Source: Archangium primigenium (GTDB lineage: Bacteria > Myxococcota > Myxococcia > Myxococcales > Myxococcaceae). From it: a DNA stretch of 64,000 nt. Below, piece by piece: positions 1 through 8,475 of the stretch (position 1 is the first letter of the stretch; each line of letters begins with the position of its first letter). Both the position numbers and the translations under genes were made by a program. The stretch is taken from the NCBI RefSeq assembly GCF_016904885.1, contig NZ_JADWYI010000001.1:1488001-1552000 (forward strand), read 5' to 3'. Below the pieces are notes generated by a model that saw only the letters and a program-made list of their open reading frames with translations, was not told the origin of the DNA and did not search any database.

Positions 1-1156
1 AGCCCGTCAGCTCCACGTAGCCCTGGCCCTTCACGGGCGCGCCGCCGTGCGTGCCCGTGAGGCCCACCGCGCCCTCCCAGTAGCGCACGCTCACCGGCAG
101 CTCCTGGTCGGCGAGCGCGGGCACGACGTCGAGGGCCAGCCCCTGGGCGGGCACCTCGAGCCGCCAGCGCGCGGGGTACTCCACCGCGCTGCGCGGACTC
201 TTCCACGTGCCCTTCACCTCCAGGCGCACGTCCTCCCGGGTCAGGTGCACGGGCTCGCCCCGGGCGGGGACATAGGTGCCCGCGGTGAAGGGGTCCACCG
301 TGCCGTCCCGGTGGCGCAGTTGGTAGTACATGAGCTCGCTCCCGTCCGAGAGCTGGAGCGAGAACCAGTCCCAGCCCACCTGCTCCCGGCCGAGCGACGA
401 CGTGCTCCACTCGCGGTCCATCCAGCTCTCGCCGGTGACGTCGTACGCGCGGCCCTCCACCGTCACCTGTCCGTGCGTGGGCATGCGGGTGAGCGAGTAG
501 TAGTAGGAGGCCTGGCCCGGCCTGGCGCCCTTCTGGCTCAACCCCCGGTCGCCCTGAAGCACGGGCGGCTTGCCCGGCTCCAGCACGAGCGACAGCGCGA
601 TGTCCCCACGCCGTGCGGTGAGCCGCAGGGGCGGGGTGCCCTCGCCCACGGCCTCCGCGCTCCAGTCCTCCAGCCACACCCGGAAGGGCTCGGCCCGCGC
701 GCCCGCGAGCCCCAGGGCGCTCCGGCTGAAGCGCTCGAAGGCGTGAAAGCGCCCGGTGGCGAGGTCCGACAGCGTCAGGTGCCCCATGTAGATCTGCCGC
801 GCGCTCCACGCGGAGCTTCCCTGGGGCGCGCCGGGGGCCAGCGCGGTGCGGAACAGGGTGAACTGGTAGCCGAAGCCGTGGCCGTCCGCCGTGGCCAGGT
901 GGCCCGTCCAGTACCACCACTCGGTGCGGAAGTCCGGGTGGGGGCCGTGGTCCTCGGGGAAGTGGAACGTCCGGGGCCCGAGGGCGCGCGCGTAGCCTTC
1001 CAGCGCGAGCGCGGGGTCGCCGAGCGCGTCCGCCACCGTCATCGTCGGGGCCGGAGCGGGGGGCGGGGCGGCCTCCCGCGTCACCCAGGCGGCGCCCGCG
1101 CCGAGCGCGCCGAGCACCATCCCCACGCCGAGAATCAGACCGAGGCCTTGTCGCAT
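1..1156 (-). CDS. AttH/CrtC-family lipocalin-like protein (C-terminus cut by window edge)
   Basis: The reading frame starts at ATG 1156 and runs off the left edge, so only about 385 residues are visible. The N-terminus is a hydrophobic signal or anchor segment (about residues 4-24) followed by a Pro/Ala linker. The rest is typical of the AttH/CrtC lipocalin-like family (old name DUF2006): an FHFPEDHGPH then EWWYWTGHL motif near residues 65-83, a SYYYSLTRM motif, and GESWMDREWS then GWDWFSLQLSDG further on. The start overlaps the permease stop by 1 nt, so the two are translationally coupled. In other Gram-negatives this family is encoded with an ABC transporter (AttEFGH). I infer a periplasmic or membrane-anchored partner of the exporter encoded just upstream. 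The carotenoid-hydratase activity of CrtC should not be assumed. Confidence 0.85.
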   Translation of the reverse strand, partial: MRQGLGLILGVGMVLGALGAGAAWVTREAAPPPAPAPTMTVADALGDPALALEGYARALGPRTFHFPEDHGPHPDFRTEWWYWTGHLATADGHGFGYQFTLFRTALAPGAPQGSSAWSARQIYMGHLTLSDLATGRFHAFERFSRSALGLAGARAEPFRVWLEDWSAEAVGEGTPPLRLTARRGDIALSLVLEPGKPPVLQGDRGLSQKGARPGQASYYYSLTRMPTHGQVTVEGRAYDVTGESWMDREWSTSSLGREQVGWDWFSLQLSDGSELMYYQLRHRDGTVDPFTAGTYVPARGEPVHLTREDVRLEVKGTWKSPRSAVEYPARWRLEVPAQGLALDVVPALADQELPVSVRYWEGAVGLTGTHGGAPVKGQGYVELTG

Positions 1157-3699
1157 CACTCCTCCCTCAACGCCCGCGCGGGGTTGGCGCGCGACATCTT
1201 CCAGGACGGGTACAGGCCCGCGAGCGCCGCGGCCAGCAGGGCGAGGCCCAGCGCCTGGAGCAGCACCTCGGGGGCGACCACCAACTGCAAGGACCAGCCG
1301 AAGGAGCGCTGGTTGATGACGTGCACGAGCACGTACGCGAGCGCCACGCCCAGGGGCAGCGCGAACAGGCCCGCGAGCACCCCGAGCAGGCCCGTCTGCA
1401 AGGACACGAGCGCCCAGAGCTGGCGCGGGGTGAGCCCGGTGGCGCGCAGCACGGCGAACTCCCGGGCGCGCTCGAGCTGCAGGGCCATGAGCGCGCTGAG
1501 CACGCCCACGAAGGCCACGCCGATGGCGAGCAGCCGCAGCACGTGGGTGATGGTGAAGGTGCGATCGAACACCTCCAGGCTCGTGGCGAGCAGCGCGCGG
1601 TTGGAGCGCAGGGTGAGCTCCTGCTCGCCCGCGACGCGCTCGCGCACCCGGGCGATCAGCGCATCCACGTCCTCGCCCGGCGCGGCGTACAGGGCCACGC
1701 CACTCACGCGCCCGTCCTCGAAGTGCGCGAGCCACGTGGCGCGCGTCATCAGCACCGTGCCCGCGTCCGAGCCATAGTCGTAGTACACGCCCACCACCCG
1801 GAAGGACGCGGGGCCTTTGTCCGTGGCCAGCTCCACCCGGCCCCCCACACCCACGCGGCGATGGAAGGAGAAGGGCTCGGAGACGATGACGGCGTCGGGT
1901 GCGTCCAATTCCTTCCACACGGTGGCGGGGTCGCCCGCCTTGAAGCGGTAGGGCCGCGCCGTCGTGCCCCCGAAGTCCACCGCGCGCACGTCCGTGAGGA
2001 TGCCGCCCACGCGCACCTGGGCCGAGCGCAGCGTGCTGCTGCTGGCCACGCCCGGGGTGTCGCGCACGCGCTCGGCCAGGCCGGGCAGGAAGGCCGCGCC
2101 CCCGCGCCGGGCCACGAGCGAGGGCGGGGACACGTACACGTCCGCCATGAGCGACGAGCCGAGCCAGTCCGCCACCGTGCCCCGGAAGCTCGTCACCATC
2201 AGCCCCACGCCCACGGTGGTGGCCACCGCCACCATCAGCGCCGCGAGCGCCACGGCGGTGCGGCTCAGGCTCGCCGTCACGCCCCGCGCCGCCATGCGCC
2301 CGAGCAGCCCGAAGGCCCGGCCCAGCGGCCCGGCCGCGCCGTGGGCCAGGAGCGCCGTGAGCCCGGGCACCAGGAGCGACGCGCCGAGCAACACGGAGAA
2401 GAGGCCCGCGTAGGCGGGAAGCAGCTCGGGCGTGGGCAGCAGCAACAAGCCCGTGCCGACGAGCAGCACGAGCCCGCCCGCGAGCGCGAGGCGGGGCGCC
2501 CGGCCGCGCGTCACGTCCTCCAGGGTGGAGCGGCGCAGGGTGATGGCGGGGGCGGAGCGGGCCGCCTCCCACGCGGGCCGCAACGCGGCGGCGAGCGTGG
2601 CGCCCAGGCCGAGCAGCAGCCCCTTGCCCAGGGTGAAGGGCTCCAGGGCGAGCCCGCGCACGCTCACGGCCATGTAGAGGTCGTTGATCGTCTGGGTGAC
2701 GAGCACCACCAGGCCCCGCCCGAGCAGGATGCCCAAGAGCAGGCCGCCCACGGTGCCCACCAGGCCCAGCACGCCGGCCTCGCCGAGCACCAGCGTGAAC
2801 AGCTCGCCCCGGGTGACGCCGAGCGCGCGCAGTCGACCGAGCTGCTCGCGCCGCTGCACCACGGAGAACGTCATGGTGTTGTAGATGAGGAAGGTGCCCA
2901 CCACGAGCGCCAGCAGCGACAAGGCCGTGAGGTTGGTGCGAAACGCGCGGGTCATCTGCGCCACGGCGTTGCCCCGCGCCTGGGCGCGGGCGACCTCCAC
3001 GCCCTCGGGCAGCCGGAGGCCCGCGAGCGTGGCCTCGGCCGTGGCCTCCGGCAGGAGGAGGTCGATGCGCGTGAGGCGCCCCTCCTGTCCGAGCAGTTCC
3101 TGCGCGGTGGACACGTCCGTGAGGATGAGGCCCTCCATGGCCCGCGCGGTGCCCTCGTCCCCGGGCTCCAGCACGGCGAGCACCCGCAGCCGCTTCGCCA
3201 CGCCCTCCACGCTCACCTCCAGCGCGTCGCCGGCCTTCACCTCGAGGGCCCGCGCGGTGCGTTGGGTGAGCAGGGTGGCGCCGGGCTCGGTGAGGAAGGC
3301 GCCCAGGTCCACCTGGGCCTGGGACTGGGGCACGTAGGCGCGGAAGGGCGCCTCGGCGAGCGGATCCACGCCCAGCACCGTGAGCGAGCGCCGGTCCCCG
3401 CCAAGCGCGCGCACGCTGCCCTCCAGCACGGGCGCGGCCACGGGGGCGTCGGGCCGCAGCCGCAGGTCGCGGTACACCGACTCGGGCAGTCCCGTGGGGC
3501 CGCCGATGAGCTGGTGCGTGGCCCGGCCCGTCACCGTGTCCGTGGAGCGCTCGAAGGCCCGGAGCGCGCTCGCGTTGGCCAGGTCGATGGACACCACCAC
3601 CGCCACGCCCAGCGCGATGCCCAACAGCGACAGCGCGGTGAGCCACGGGTGGGCGCCCAGGTGGCGCAGGCTCGCGCGCGCGAGCAGCCGCCGGCTCAC
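1156..3699 (-). CDS. ABC transporter permease, FtsX/MacB-type, two FtsX domains
   Basis: 847 residues. An N-terminal TM helix (about 20-40) precedes a periplasmic MacB-PCD-like domain. A three-helix FtsX domain (about 265-395) follows, then a central pair of hydrophobic segments, a second periplasmic domain, and a C-terminal FtsX domain (about 725-840) containing LRATGLTPRQLW. The first FtsX domain carries the matching LRALGVTRGELF. This double-FtsX layout is usual for exporters of the LolC/MacB type that extract lipids or lipoproteins or export peptides. It overlaps the upstream ATPase gene by 4 nt (ATGA) and the downstream AttH-like gene by 1 nt, so the three form one transcription unit. 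AttF and AttG are often separate permeases; here one long chain does both jobs. The substrate is unknown. Confidence 0.9.
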   Translation of the reverse strand: MSRRLLARASLRHLGAHPWLTALSLLGIALGVAVVVSIDLANASALRAFERSTDTVTGRATHQLIGGPTGLPESVYRDLRLRPDAPVAAPVLEGSVRALGGDRRSLTVLGVDPLAEAPFRAYVPQSQAQVDLGAFLTEPGATLLTQRTARALEVKAGDALEVSVEGVAKRLRVLAVLEPGDEGTARAMEGLILTDVSTAQELLGQEGRLTRIDLLLPEATAEATLAGLRLPEGVEVARAQARGNAVAQMTRAFRTNLTALSLLALVVGTFLIYNTMTFSVVQRREQLGRLRALGVTRGELFTLVLGEAGVLGLVGTVGGLLLGILLGRGLVVLVTQTINDLYMAVSVRGLALEPFTLGKGLLLGLGATLAAALRPAWEAARSAPAITLRRSTLEDVTRGRAPRLALAGGLVLLVGTGLLLLPTPELLPAYAGLFSVLLGASLLVPGLTALLAHGAAGPLGRAFGLLGRMAARGVTASLSRTAVALAALMVAVATTVGVGLMVTSFRGTVADWLGSSLMADVYVSPPSLVARRGGAAFLPGLAERVRDTPGVASSSTLRSAQVRVGGILTDVRAVDFGGTTARPYRFKAGDPATVWKELDAPDAVIVSEPFSFHRRVGVGGRVELATDKGPASFRVVGVYYDYGSDAGTVLMTRATWLAHFEDGRVSGVALYAAPGEDVDALIARVRERVAGEQELTLRSNRALLATSLEVFDRTFTITHVLRLLAIGVAFVGVLSALMALQLERAREFAVLRATGLTPRQLWALVSLQTGLLGVLAGLFALPLGVALAYVLVHVINQRSFGWSLQLVVAPEVLLQALGLALLAAALAGLYPSWKMSRANPARALREE

Positions 3700-4394
3700 G
3701 GGCGCACCGCCTGCTCCACGAGCCGCCCCGCCTCCAGCCGCAGCACCCGGTGGGCGCGCGCCATCAGGCCCGGATCATGGGTGACGATGAGCGCGCACAC
3801 CCGCTCGCGGCGCGTGAGGTCCTCCAGGAGGTCCAACACCTTGCGCCCCGTGACCTCGTCGAGGTTGCCCGTGGGCTCGTCCGCCAGCAGCAGGGGCGGG
3901 GCATGGGCGAGCGCGCGCGCCACCGCCACGCGCTGCTGCTCGCCGCCGGACAGCCGGTCCGGGAAGCTCGCGGCGCGGGTGTCCAGGCCCACCGTGGTCA
4001 AGAGCGCGCGCACCCGCTCGCGCGCGTCCGGGCCCGTGCGCCCCGTGAGCTCCAAGGGCAGGAGGATGTTCTCCTCCACCGTGAGCGTGGGCAGCAGGTT
4101 GAAGGCCTGGAAGATGAAGCCGACGCGCTCACGGCGCAGCAGCGTGCGCGCGTGCTCGCTCATGCCGCCCAGGTCCCGCCCCGCCACCTTCACCGTGCCG
4201 CGCGTGGGCGAGTCGATGCCGCTGATGAGGTTGAGCAGGGTGGACTTGCCCGAGCCACTTCGGCCGAGCAGCACGGTGAATTCTCCCTCGCGCAGGGTGA
4301 GGTTCGTGCCCGCGAGCACCTCGCGCACGGCATCACCCTCGGCGTAGGACTTGGAGACCTCGTGGAGCTCGACGACGGGGGCGGAGGCGGACAT
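3696..4394 (-). CDS. ABC transporter ATP-binding protein (LolD/MacB-like)
   Basis: 232 residues from ATG 4394; an in-frame upstream start at 4427 would add 11 residues that do not belong to the family. All ABC ATPase motifs are present: Walker A GRSGSGKST, Q-loop FIFQAFNLLP, signature LSGGEQQRVAVARAL, Walker B LLLADEPTGNLD, and the switch histidine in IVTHDP. The length and the ALAHAPPLLLADEPTGNLD context are typical of the o228/LolD subfamily that powers FtsX-type permeases. It is the first gene of the exporter operon and overlaps the permease by 4 nt. It sits just downstream of the Crp-family gene on the same strand (51 nt gap), so some read-through is possible. Confidence 0.93.
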   Translation of the reverse strand: MSASAPVVELHEVSKSYAEGDAVREVLAGTNLTLREGEFTVLLGRSGSGKSTLLNLISGIDSPTRGTVKVAGRDLGGMSEHARTLLRRERVGFIFQAFNLLPTLTVEENILLPLELTGRTGPDARERVRALLTTVGLDTRAASFPDRLSGGEQQRVAVARALAHAPPLLLADEPTGNLDEVTGRKVLDLLEDLTRRERVCALIVTHDPGLMARAHRVLRLEAGRLVEQAVRP

Positions 4395-4445
4395 TCCGGG
4401 AAGTGCTAACGCGGATGCCCGCCGCATGCACGCGCCGTGTGGGAT

Positions 4446-5156
4446 TCAGGCCTCCGGGGGCGTGCTCAGCGCGCGCAGCTTCTCCACGTCGAGGATCTCG
4501 ATCTCCCCGTAGCGCAGCTGGATGGCTCCCTGGGCCTCCAGGTTCTTGAGGAGCTGGTTGGTCGTCTGCCGGGAGATGCCGAGCATCATCGCGAGCTGCT
4601 CCTGGCTCACCCCGATGACCCGGCTGCCGGGGCCGTGCCGGTCCCCGTAGTTCTGGAGGATGTGTAGCAGGCGTCGGGAGAGCCGGATGGACACGGGCAG
4701 GAGCGCCGTCTCGTCCACTCCCAGGAGCACCGTGCGCATCTGCTGGGCCATGAGCCGGCCGAACTCGAACCAATAGGCGGGCTCCTGCTGGAGCAGCGTG
4801 TCCAGCGCGGGCTTCGGCACGTGCACGACGACACAGGGCCCGTCCGCGATGGCGTCATGCGTGCGGGGCAGGTTGTCGAACAGGGAGATCTCCCCGCTCC
4901 ACGAGGGCGGCTCCAACAGCAGGAGCAGGGCCTCCTTGCCCGAGGGCCCCACGCTGCGCAGTTGCAGCGCCCCGTCCACCATGCCGTGCAGGCCGTTGGG
5001 CGCGTCTCCCCGGGAGAACAGGTGCTGGCCCGCCTTGAGGGTCCGGACCCCCGCCGCGCGCAGCAGCTTCTCCTGGAGCGGCGGGGGCATGGCGCGAAAC
5101 CAGCTGCCGGTGCGGAACAGCTCCAGGTAGTCGATTGCCGAGCGTTCGGGCTTCAT
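4446..5156 (-). CDS. Crp/Fnr-family transcriptional regulator
   Basis: 236 residues from ATG 5156; a longer in-frame start at 5303 would run into the P450 promoter and is rejected. Residues about 20-135 form a cyclic-nucleotide-binding-type beta-barrel (GEISLFDNLPRTHDA corresponds to the phosphate-binding cassette region). A dimerisation helix follows, and about 185-225 is a Crp-type helix-turn-helix (VSQEQLAMMLGISRQTTNQL). There is no Fnr-style N-terminal cysteine cluster. The gene is divergent from the P450 gene, and a perfect inverted repeat with Crp-box geometry lies between them. I infer it controls the P450 gene and probably itself. The ligand is unknown. Confidence 0.9.
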   Translation of the reverse strand: MKPERSAIDYLELFRTGSWFRAMPPPLQEKLLRAAGVRTLKAGQHLFSRGDAPNGLHGMVDGALQLRSVGPSGKEALLLLLEPPSWSGEISLFDNLPRTHDAIADGPCVVVHVPKPALDTLLQQEPAYWFEFGRLMAQQMRTVLLGVDETALLPVSIRLSRRLLHILQNYGDRHGPGSRVIGVSQEQLAMMLGISRQTTNQLLKNLEAQGAIQLRYGEIEILDVEKLRALSTPPEA

Positions 5157-5190
5157 GTCGGACGGCGGCCTTTCCGGGCACTGTTTGACG

Positions 5191-5214
5191 ACTCTGTCGC
5201 GACGGCGACAGAGT
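5191..5214. promoter_or_regulatory. Candidate Crp-family operator (perfect inverted repeat)
   Basis: Two 10-nt arms, ACTCTGTCGC and GCGACAGAGT, are separated by GACG. The core reads TGTCG-N6-CGACA, the same geometry as the E. coli Crp box TGTGA-N6-TCACA with one changed base per half-site. It lies in the 112-nt gap between the divergent Crp-family gene (start 5156) and the P450 fusion (start 5269). Binding by the adjacent regulator is an inference. Confidence 0.7.
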
Positions 5215-5268
5215 TCTGGGTGGGGCGTTCCCATGATTCTCCCCGGATCCGAGCCCGCAGGAGAAGCG

Positions 5269-8200
5269 ATGAGCAAGCCCCAGCGTTCACCCGAAGTGAT
5301 CATCCCTCAGCCCCGTGTGCGTCCCATCGTGGGCAACGCGCCGGACCTGGGCTTCGAGACGCCCATGCAGAACCTGATGAAGCTGGCGCGCGAGCTCGGC
5401 TCCATCTTCCGGCTGTCGATGCCGGGGGGCCGCGACGTGCTGGTGATCAGCTCCCACGAGCTGGTGGCCGACGCGTGCGACGAGAGCCGCTTCGACAAGA
5501 AGGTGAGCGCCTCGCTCACGCAGATCCGCGAGTTCGCCGGGGACGGCCTCTTCACCGCGCACACGAGCGAGCCCAACTGGGGCAAGGCGCACCGGCTGCT
5601 GATGCCGGCCTTCGGCCCCGCGGCGATGCGCGACTACCACGACGCGATGCTCGACGTGGCGGACCAGATGCTCACGCGCTGGGAGCGCTTCGGCCCCGAC
5701 GAGGTGCTCGACGTGCCGGACAACATGACGCGGCTCACGCTGGACACCATCGCGCTGTGTGGCTTCGGCTACCGCTTCAATTCCTTCTACCGCGAGGAGC
5801 AGCACCCCTTCGTCGAGTCCATGGTGCGCGCGCTGGCCGAGGCGGGGGCCCGCACGCGCCGCGTGCCCCTGCAGAACCAGCTGATGCTGCGCACCCAGCG
5901 CCAGTTCAAGGCGGACGCCCACCACATGCACGAGGTGACGCGCGAGCTCATCGCCCAGCGCCGCAAGCTGCCCCCCGAGCAGGCGCCGAGGGATCTGCTC
6001 GGGCTGATGCTCACCGCGAAGGATCCGCTCACGGGCGAGGGCCTGGACGACGACAACATCCGCAACCAGCTGGTGACGTTCCTCATCGCGGGGCACGAGA
6101 CCACGAGCGGCCTCTTGTCCTTCGCGCTCTACTTCCTCCTGCGCCACCCGGAGGTGCTCGAGAAGGCCACCGCGGAGGTGGACCGGGTGCTGGGCACGGA
6201 GACGCCGCGCTTCGAGCAGGTGACCCAGCTGCGCTACATCGATCAGATTTTGCGCGAGACCCTGCGCCTGTGGCCCACCGCGCCCGCCTTCACCCTCCAA
6301 GCCAAGGAGGACACGCTGCTCGGGGGCCTCTACCCGGTGGGGCCGGAGGACATGCTCATCGTGCTGAGCCCCTCGCTGCACCGCGACCCCGCGGTGTGGC
6401 GCGACCCCGAGCGCTTCGACCCCGAGCGCTTCGCCCCCGAGGTGCGCGACCGCATCCCCACGCATGCGTGGAAGCCGTTCGGCAATGGCCAGCGCTCGTG
6501 CATCGGCCGGGCGTTCGCGCTCCAGGAGGCCACGCTGGTGCTGGGCATGCTCCTGCAGCGCTTCCACGTCACCGAGCCCGCGCCCTACGCGCTGCACGTG
6601 CGCGAGACGCTCACGCTCAAGCCCGAGGGCCTGAGGATCCGCGCGCGCGTGCGCCAGAACGTCTCGCGCTCGCTCACCACGAGGGCCGCGCCCGCGCCCG
6701 CGGCGACGCCCGCCCAGGGCCCCGGGCGCGGGGCCGCGCACGGCACGCCGCTGCTCCTGCTCTACGGCTCCAACTCGGGGGCCTCGGAGGCCTTCGCCCG
6801 GCGCATCGCGAGTGACGGGCTCGCGCGCGGGTACGCCGCCCGGGTGGCGCCGCTGGACGAGGCCACGGGCAAGCTGCCCAAGGAGGGCGCGGTGGTGCTG
6901 GTGACGGCCTCCTACAATGGCCAGCCGCCGGACAACGCGCGGGGCTTCCACGCCTGGATCTCCCACGTGCCCGCGGGCTCGCTGCTCGGCGTGCGCTACG
7001 CGGTGTTCGGCTGCGGCAACCGGGACTGGGCGGCCACCTACCAGGCCATTCCCACGCACTTCGACGAGCGGCTGCACGCGGCCGGCGCCGAGGCGCTGCT
7101 CGCGCGGGGCGAGGCGGACGCGCGGGGGGACTTCTTCGGCGACTTCGAGCAGTGGTACGCGCCCTTCTGGACCCGGGTGGGCGAGGCGCTCGGGGTGAGC
7201 GCGGGCACGGTGGACGCGGGCCCGCTCTACCACGTGGAGGTGGTGCCCTCGGCGAGCCTGGAGCTGGTGGCGCAGAACCAGCTCGGCATGTCCACGCTGC
7301 TGGAGAACCGGGAGCTGGTGGACATGACGTCGCCGCTCGGCCGCTCCAAGCGCCACCTGACGTTCCGCCTGCCCGAGGGCGTGACGTACGCGGCCGGGGA
7401 CTACCTGGCGGTGCTGCCGGAGAACCCCCCGGCGCTCGTGGAGCGCGCGGCGCGGCGCTTCGGCGTGCGTCCGGACGCGGCCGTGGTGCTGCGCTCCACG
7501 CGCGGGGCCATGGCGGCGTCCCTGCCCACCGAGCGCCCCGTGTCCGTGCAGGAATTGCTGGGCCGCCACGTGGAGCTGTCCGCCCCCGCCACGCGCAAGG
7601 ACCTGGAGCGGCTCGCGGCGGTGAACCCGTGCCCGCCGCACGCCCAGCACCTGCTCGCGCTCGCCCGGGACCCCGCGCGCTACACGGCCGAGGTGCTCGA
7701 CAAGCGCGTGAGCGTGTTGGACCTGTTGGAGCAGTACGCGTCCTGCCTGCTGCCCTTCGCGGACTTCCTCGAACTCTTGCCCGCCATGCGCGTGCGCCAG
7801 TACTCGGTGTCCTCCTCTCCGCGGGCGGACCCCACCCAGTGCTCGCTCACGGTGGCGGTGGTGGACGCGGAGGCCTGGAGCGGCCAGGGGCGCTTCCACG
7901 GCACGTGCTCGAGCTACCTGGCGCGGCTGCGGCCGGGCGACGCGGTGGCCGTGGCGGTGCGCACGCCCAACGCGCCCTTCCACCCGCCGGCCTCCAACGC
8001 CACGCCCGTGGTGATGATCGGCGCGGGCACGGGGCTCGCGCCCTTCCGGGGCTTCATCCAGGAGCGCGCCCTGCGGCACGCGAGCGGCGAGCCGTGCGGC
8101 CCGGCGCTGTTCTTCTTCGGCTGCGATCACCCGGACGTGGACTTCCTCTACCGCGAGGAGCTGGCCACCTGGGAGCGCGAGGGCGTGGTGAAGGTGCTGC

Positions 8201-8460
8201 CGGCCTTCTTCCGCCAGCCGGAGGGCGAGGTGCTGTTCGTGCAGCACCGGCTGTGGCGGGAGCGCGAGCAGGTGAAGGCGCTGCTGGCCCAGGGCGCCAC
8301 GGTGTTCCTGTGCGGGGATGGCCGGCGCATGGCGCCCGCGGTGCGCGAGACGCTGGCGCGCATCCGCCAGGAGACGGTGAACGGCTCGCCCGAGGAGGCC
8401 GCGCACTGGCTCGGGGAGATGGAGAAGCAGGGGCGGCTGGTGGCGGACGTGTTCGCCTGA
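5269..8460 (+). CDS. Self-sufficient cytochrome P450/NADPH-P450 reductase fusion (CYP102-like)
   Basis: 1063 residues, close to Bacillus P450 BM3 (1049). The start ATG 5269 has an AGGAG site 5 nt upstream. Residues 1-470 are the P450 domain: I-helix AGHETT at about 274, ExxR in ETLR, and heme loop FGNGQRSCIG with Cys411. A Pro/Ala linker leads to an FMN flavodoxin domain (LLYGSNSGASEAF, about 495-640). The FAD/NADPH reductase follows (RQYSVSSSP, then IGAGTGLAPFRGF) and ends in VADVFA. CYP102 enzymes hydroxylate medium and long-chain fatty acids near the omega end using NADPH, in the cytoplasm without partner proteins. Substrate specificity cannot be read here. Regulation by the divergent Crp-family protein is likely. 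It converges with the esterase gene 15 nt downstream. Confidence 0.95.
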   Translation: MSKPQRSPEVIIPQPRVRPIVGNAPDLGFETPMQNLMKLARELGSIFRLSMPGGRDVLVISSHELVADACDESRFDKKVSASLTQIREFAGDGLFTAHTSEPNWGKAHRLLMPAFGPAAMRDYHDAMLDVADQMLTRWERFGPDEVLDVPDNMTRLTLDTIALCGFGYRFNSFYREEQHPFVESMVRALAEAGARTRRVPLQNQLMLRTQRQFKADAHHMHEVTRELIAQRRKLPPEQAPRDLLGLMLTAKDPLTGEGLDDDNIRNQLVTFLIAGHETTSGLLSFALYFLLRHPEVLEKATAEVDRVLGTETPRFEQVTQLRYIDQILRETLRLWPTAPAFTLQAKEDTLLGGLYPVGPEDMLIVLSPSLHRDPAVWRDPERFDPERFAPEVRDRIPTHAWKPFGNGQRSCIGRAFALQEATLVLGMLLQRFHVTEPAPYALHVRETLTLKPEGLRIRARVRQNVSRSLTTRAAPAPAATPAQGPGRGAAHGTPLLLLYGSNSGASEAFARRIASDGLARGYAARVAPLDEATGKLPKEGAVVLVTASYNGQPPDNARGFHAWISHVPAGSLLGVRYAVFGCGNRDWAATYQAIPTHFDERLHAAGAEALLARGEADARGDFFGDFEQWYAPFWTRVGEALGVSAGTVDAGPLYHVEVVPSASLELVAQNQLGMSTLLENRELVDMTSPLGRSKRHLTFRLPEGVTYAAGDYLAVLPENPPALVERAARRFGVRPDAAVVLRSTRGAMAASLPTERPVSVQELLGRHVELSAPATRKDLERLAAVNPCPPHAQHLLALARDPARYTAEVLDKRVSVLDLLEQYASCLLPFADFLELLPAMRVRQYSVSSSPRADPTQCSLTVAVVDAEAWSGQGRFHGTCSSYLARLRPGDAVAVAVRTPNAPFHPPASNATPVVMIGAGTGLAPFRGFIQERALRHASGEPCGPALFFFGCDHPDVDFLYREELATWEREGVVKVLPAFFRQPEGEVLFVQHRLWREREQVKALLAQGATVFLCGDGRRMAPAVRETLARIRQETVNGSPEEAAHWLGEMEKQGRLVADVFA

Positions 8461-8475
8461 CGGACGGCCCGCGGC

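Noticed and set aside
1321-4347. + strand frame opposite the ABC permease and ATPase
   Set aside because: His/Arg/Gln-rich shadow without family features; the - strand has complete ABC motifs.
5287-8406. Very long open frame on the - strand opposite the P450 fusion
   Set aside because: Its translation is Arg/His/Ala-rich without any domain; such shadows are expected opposite high-GC genes, and the + strand has full P450 and reductase motifs.
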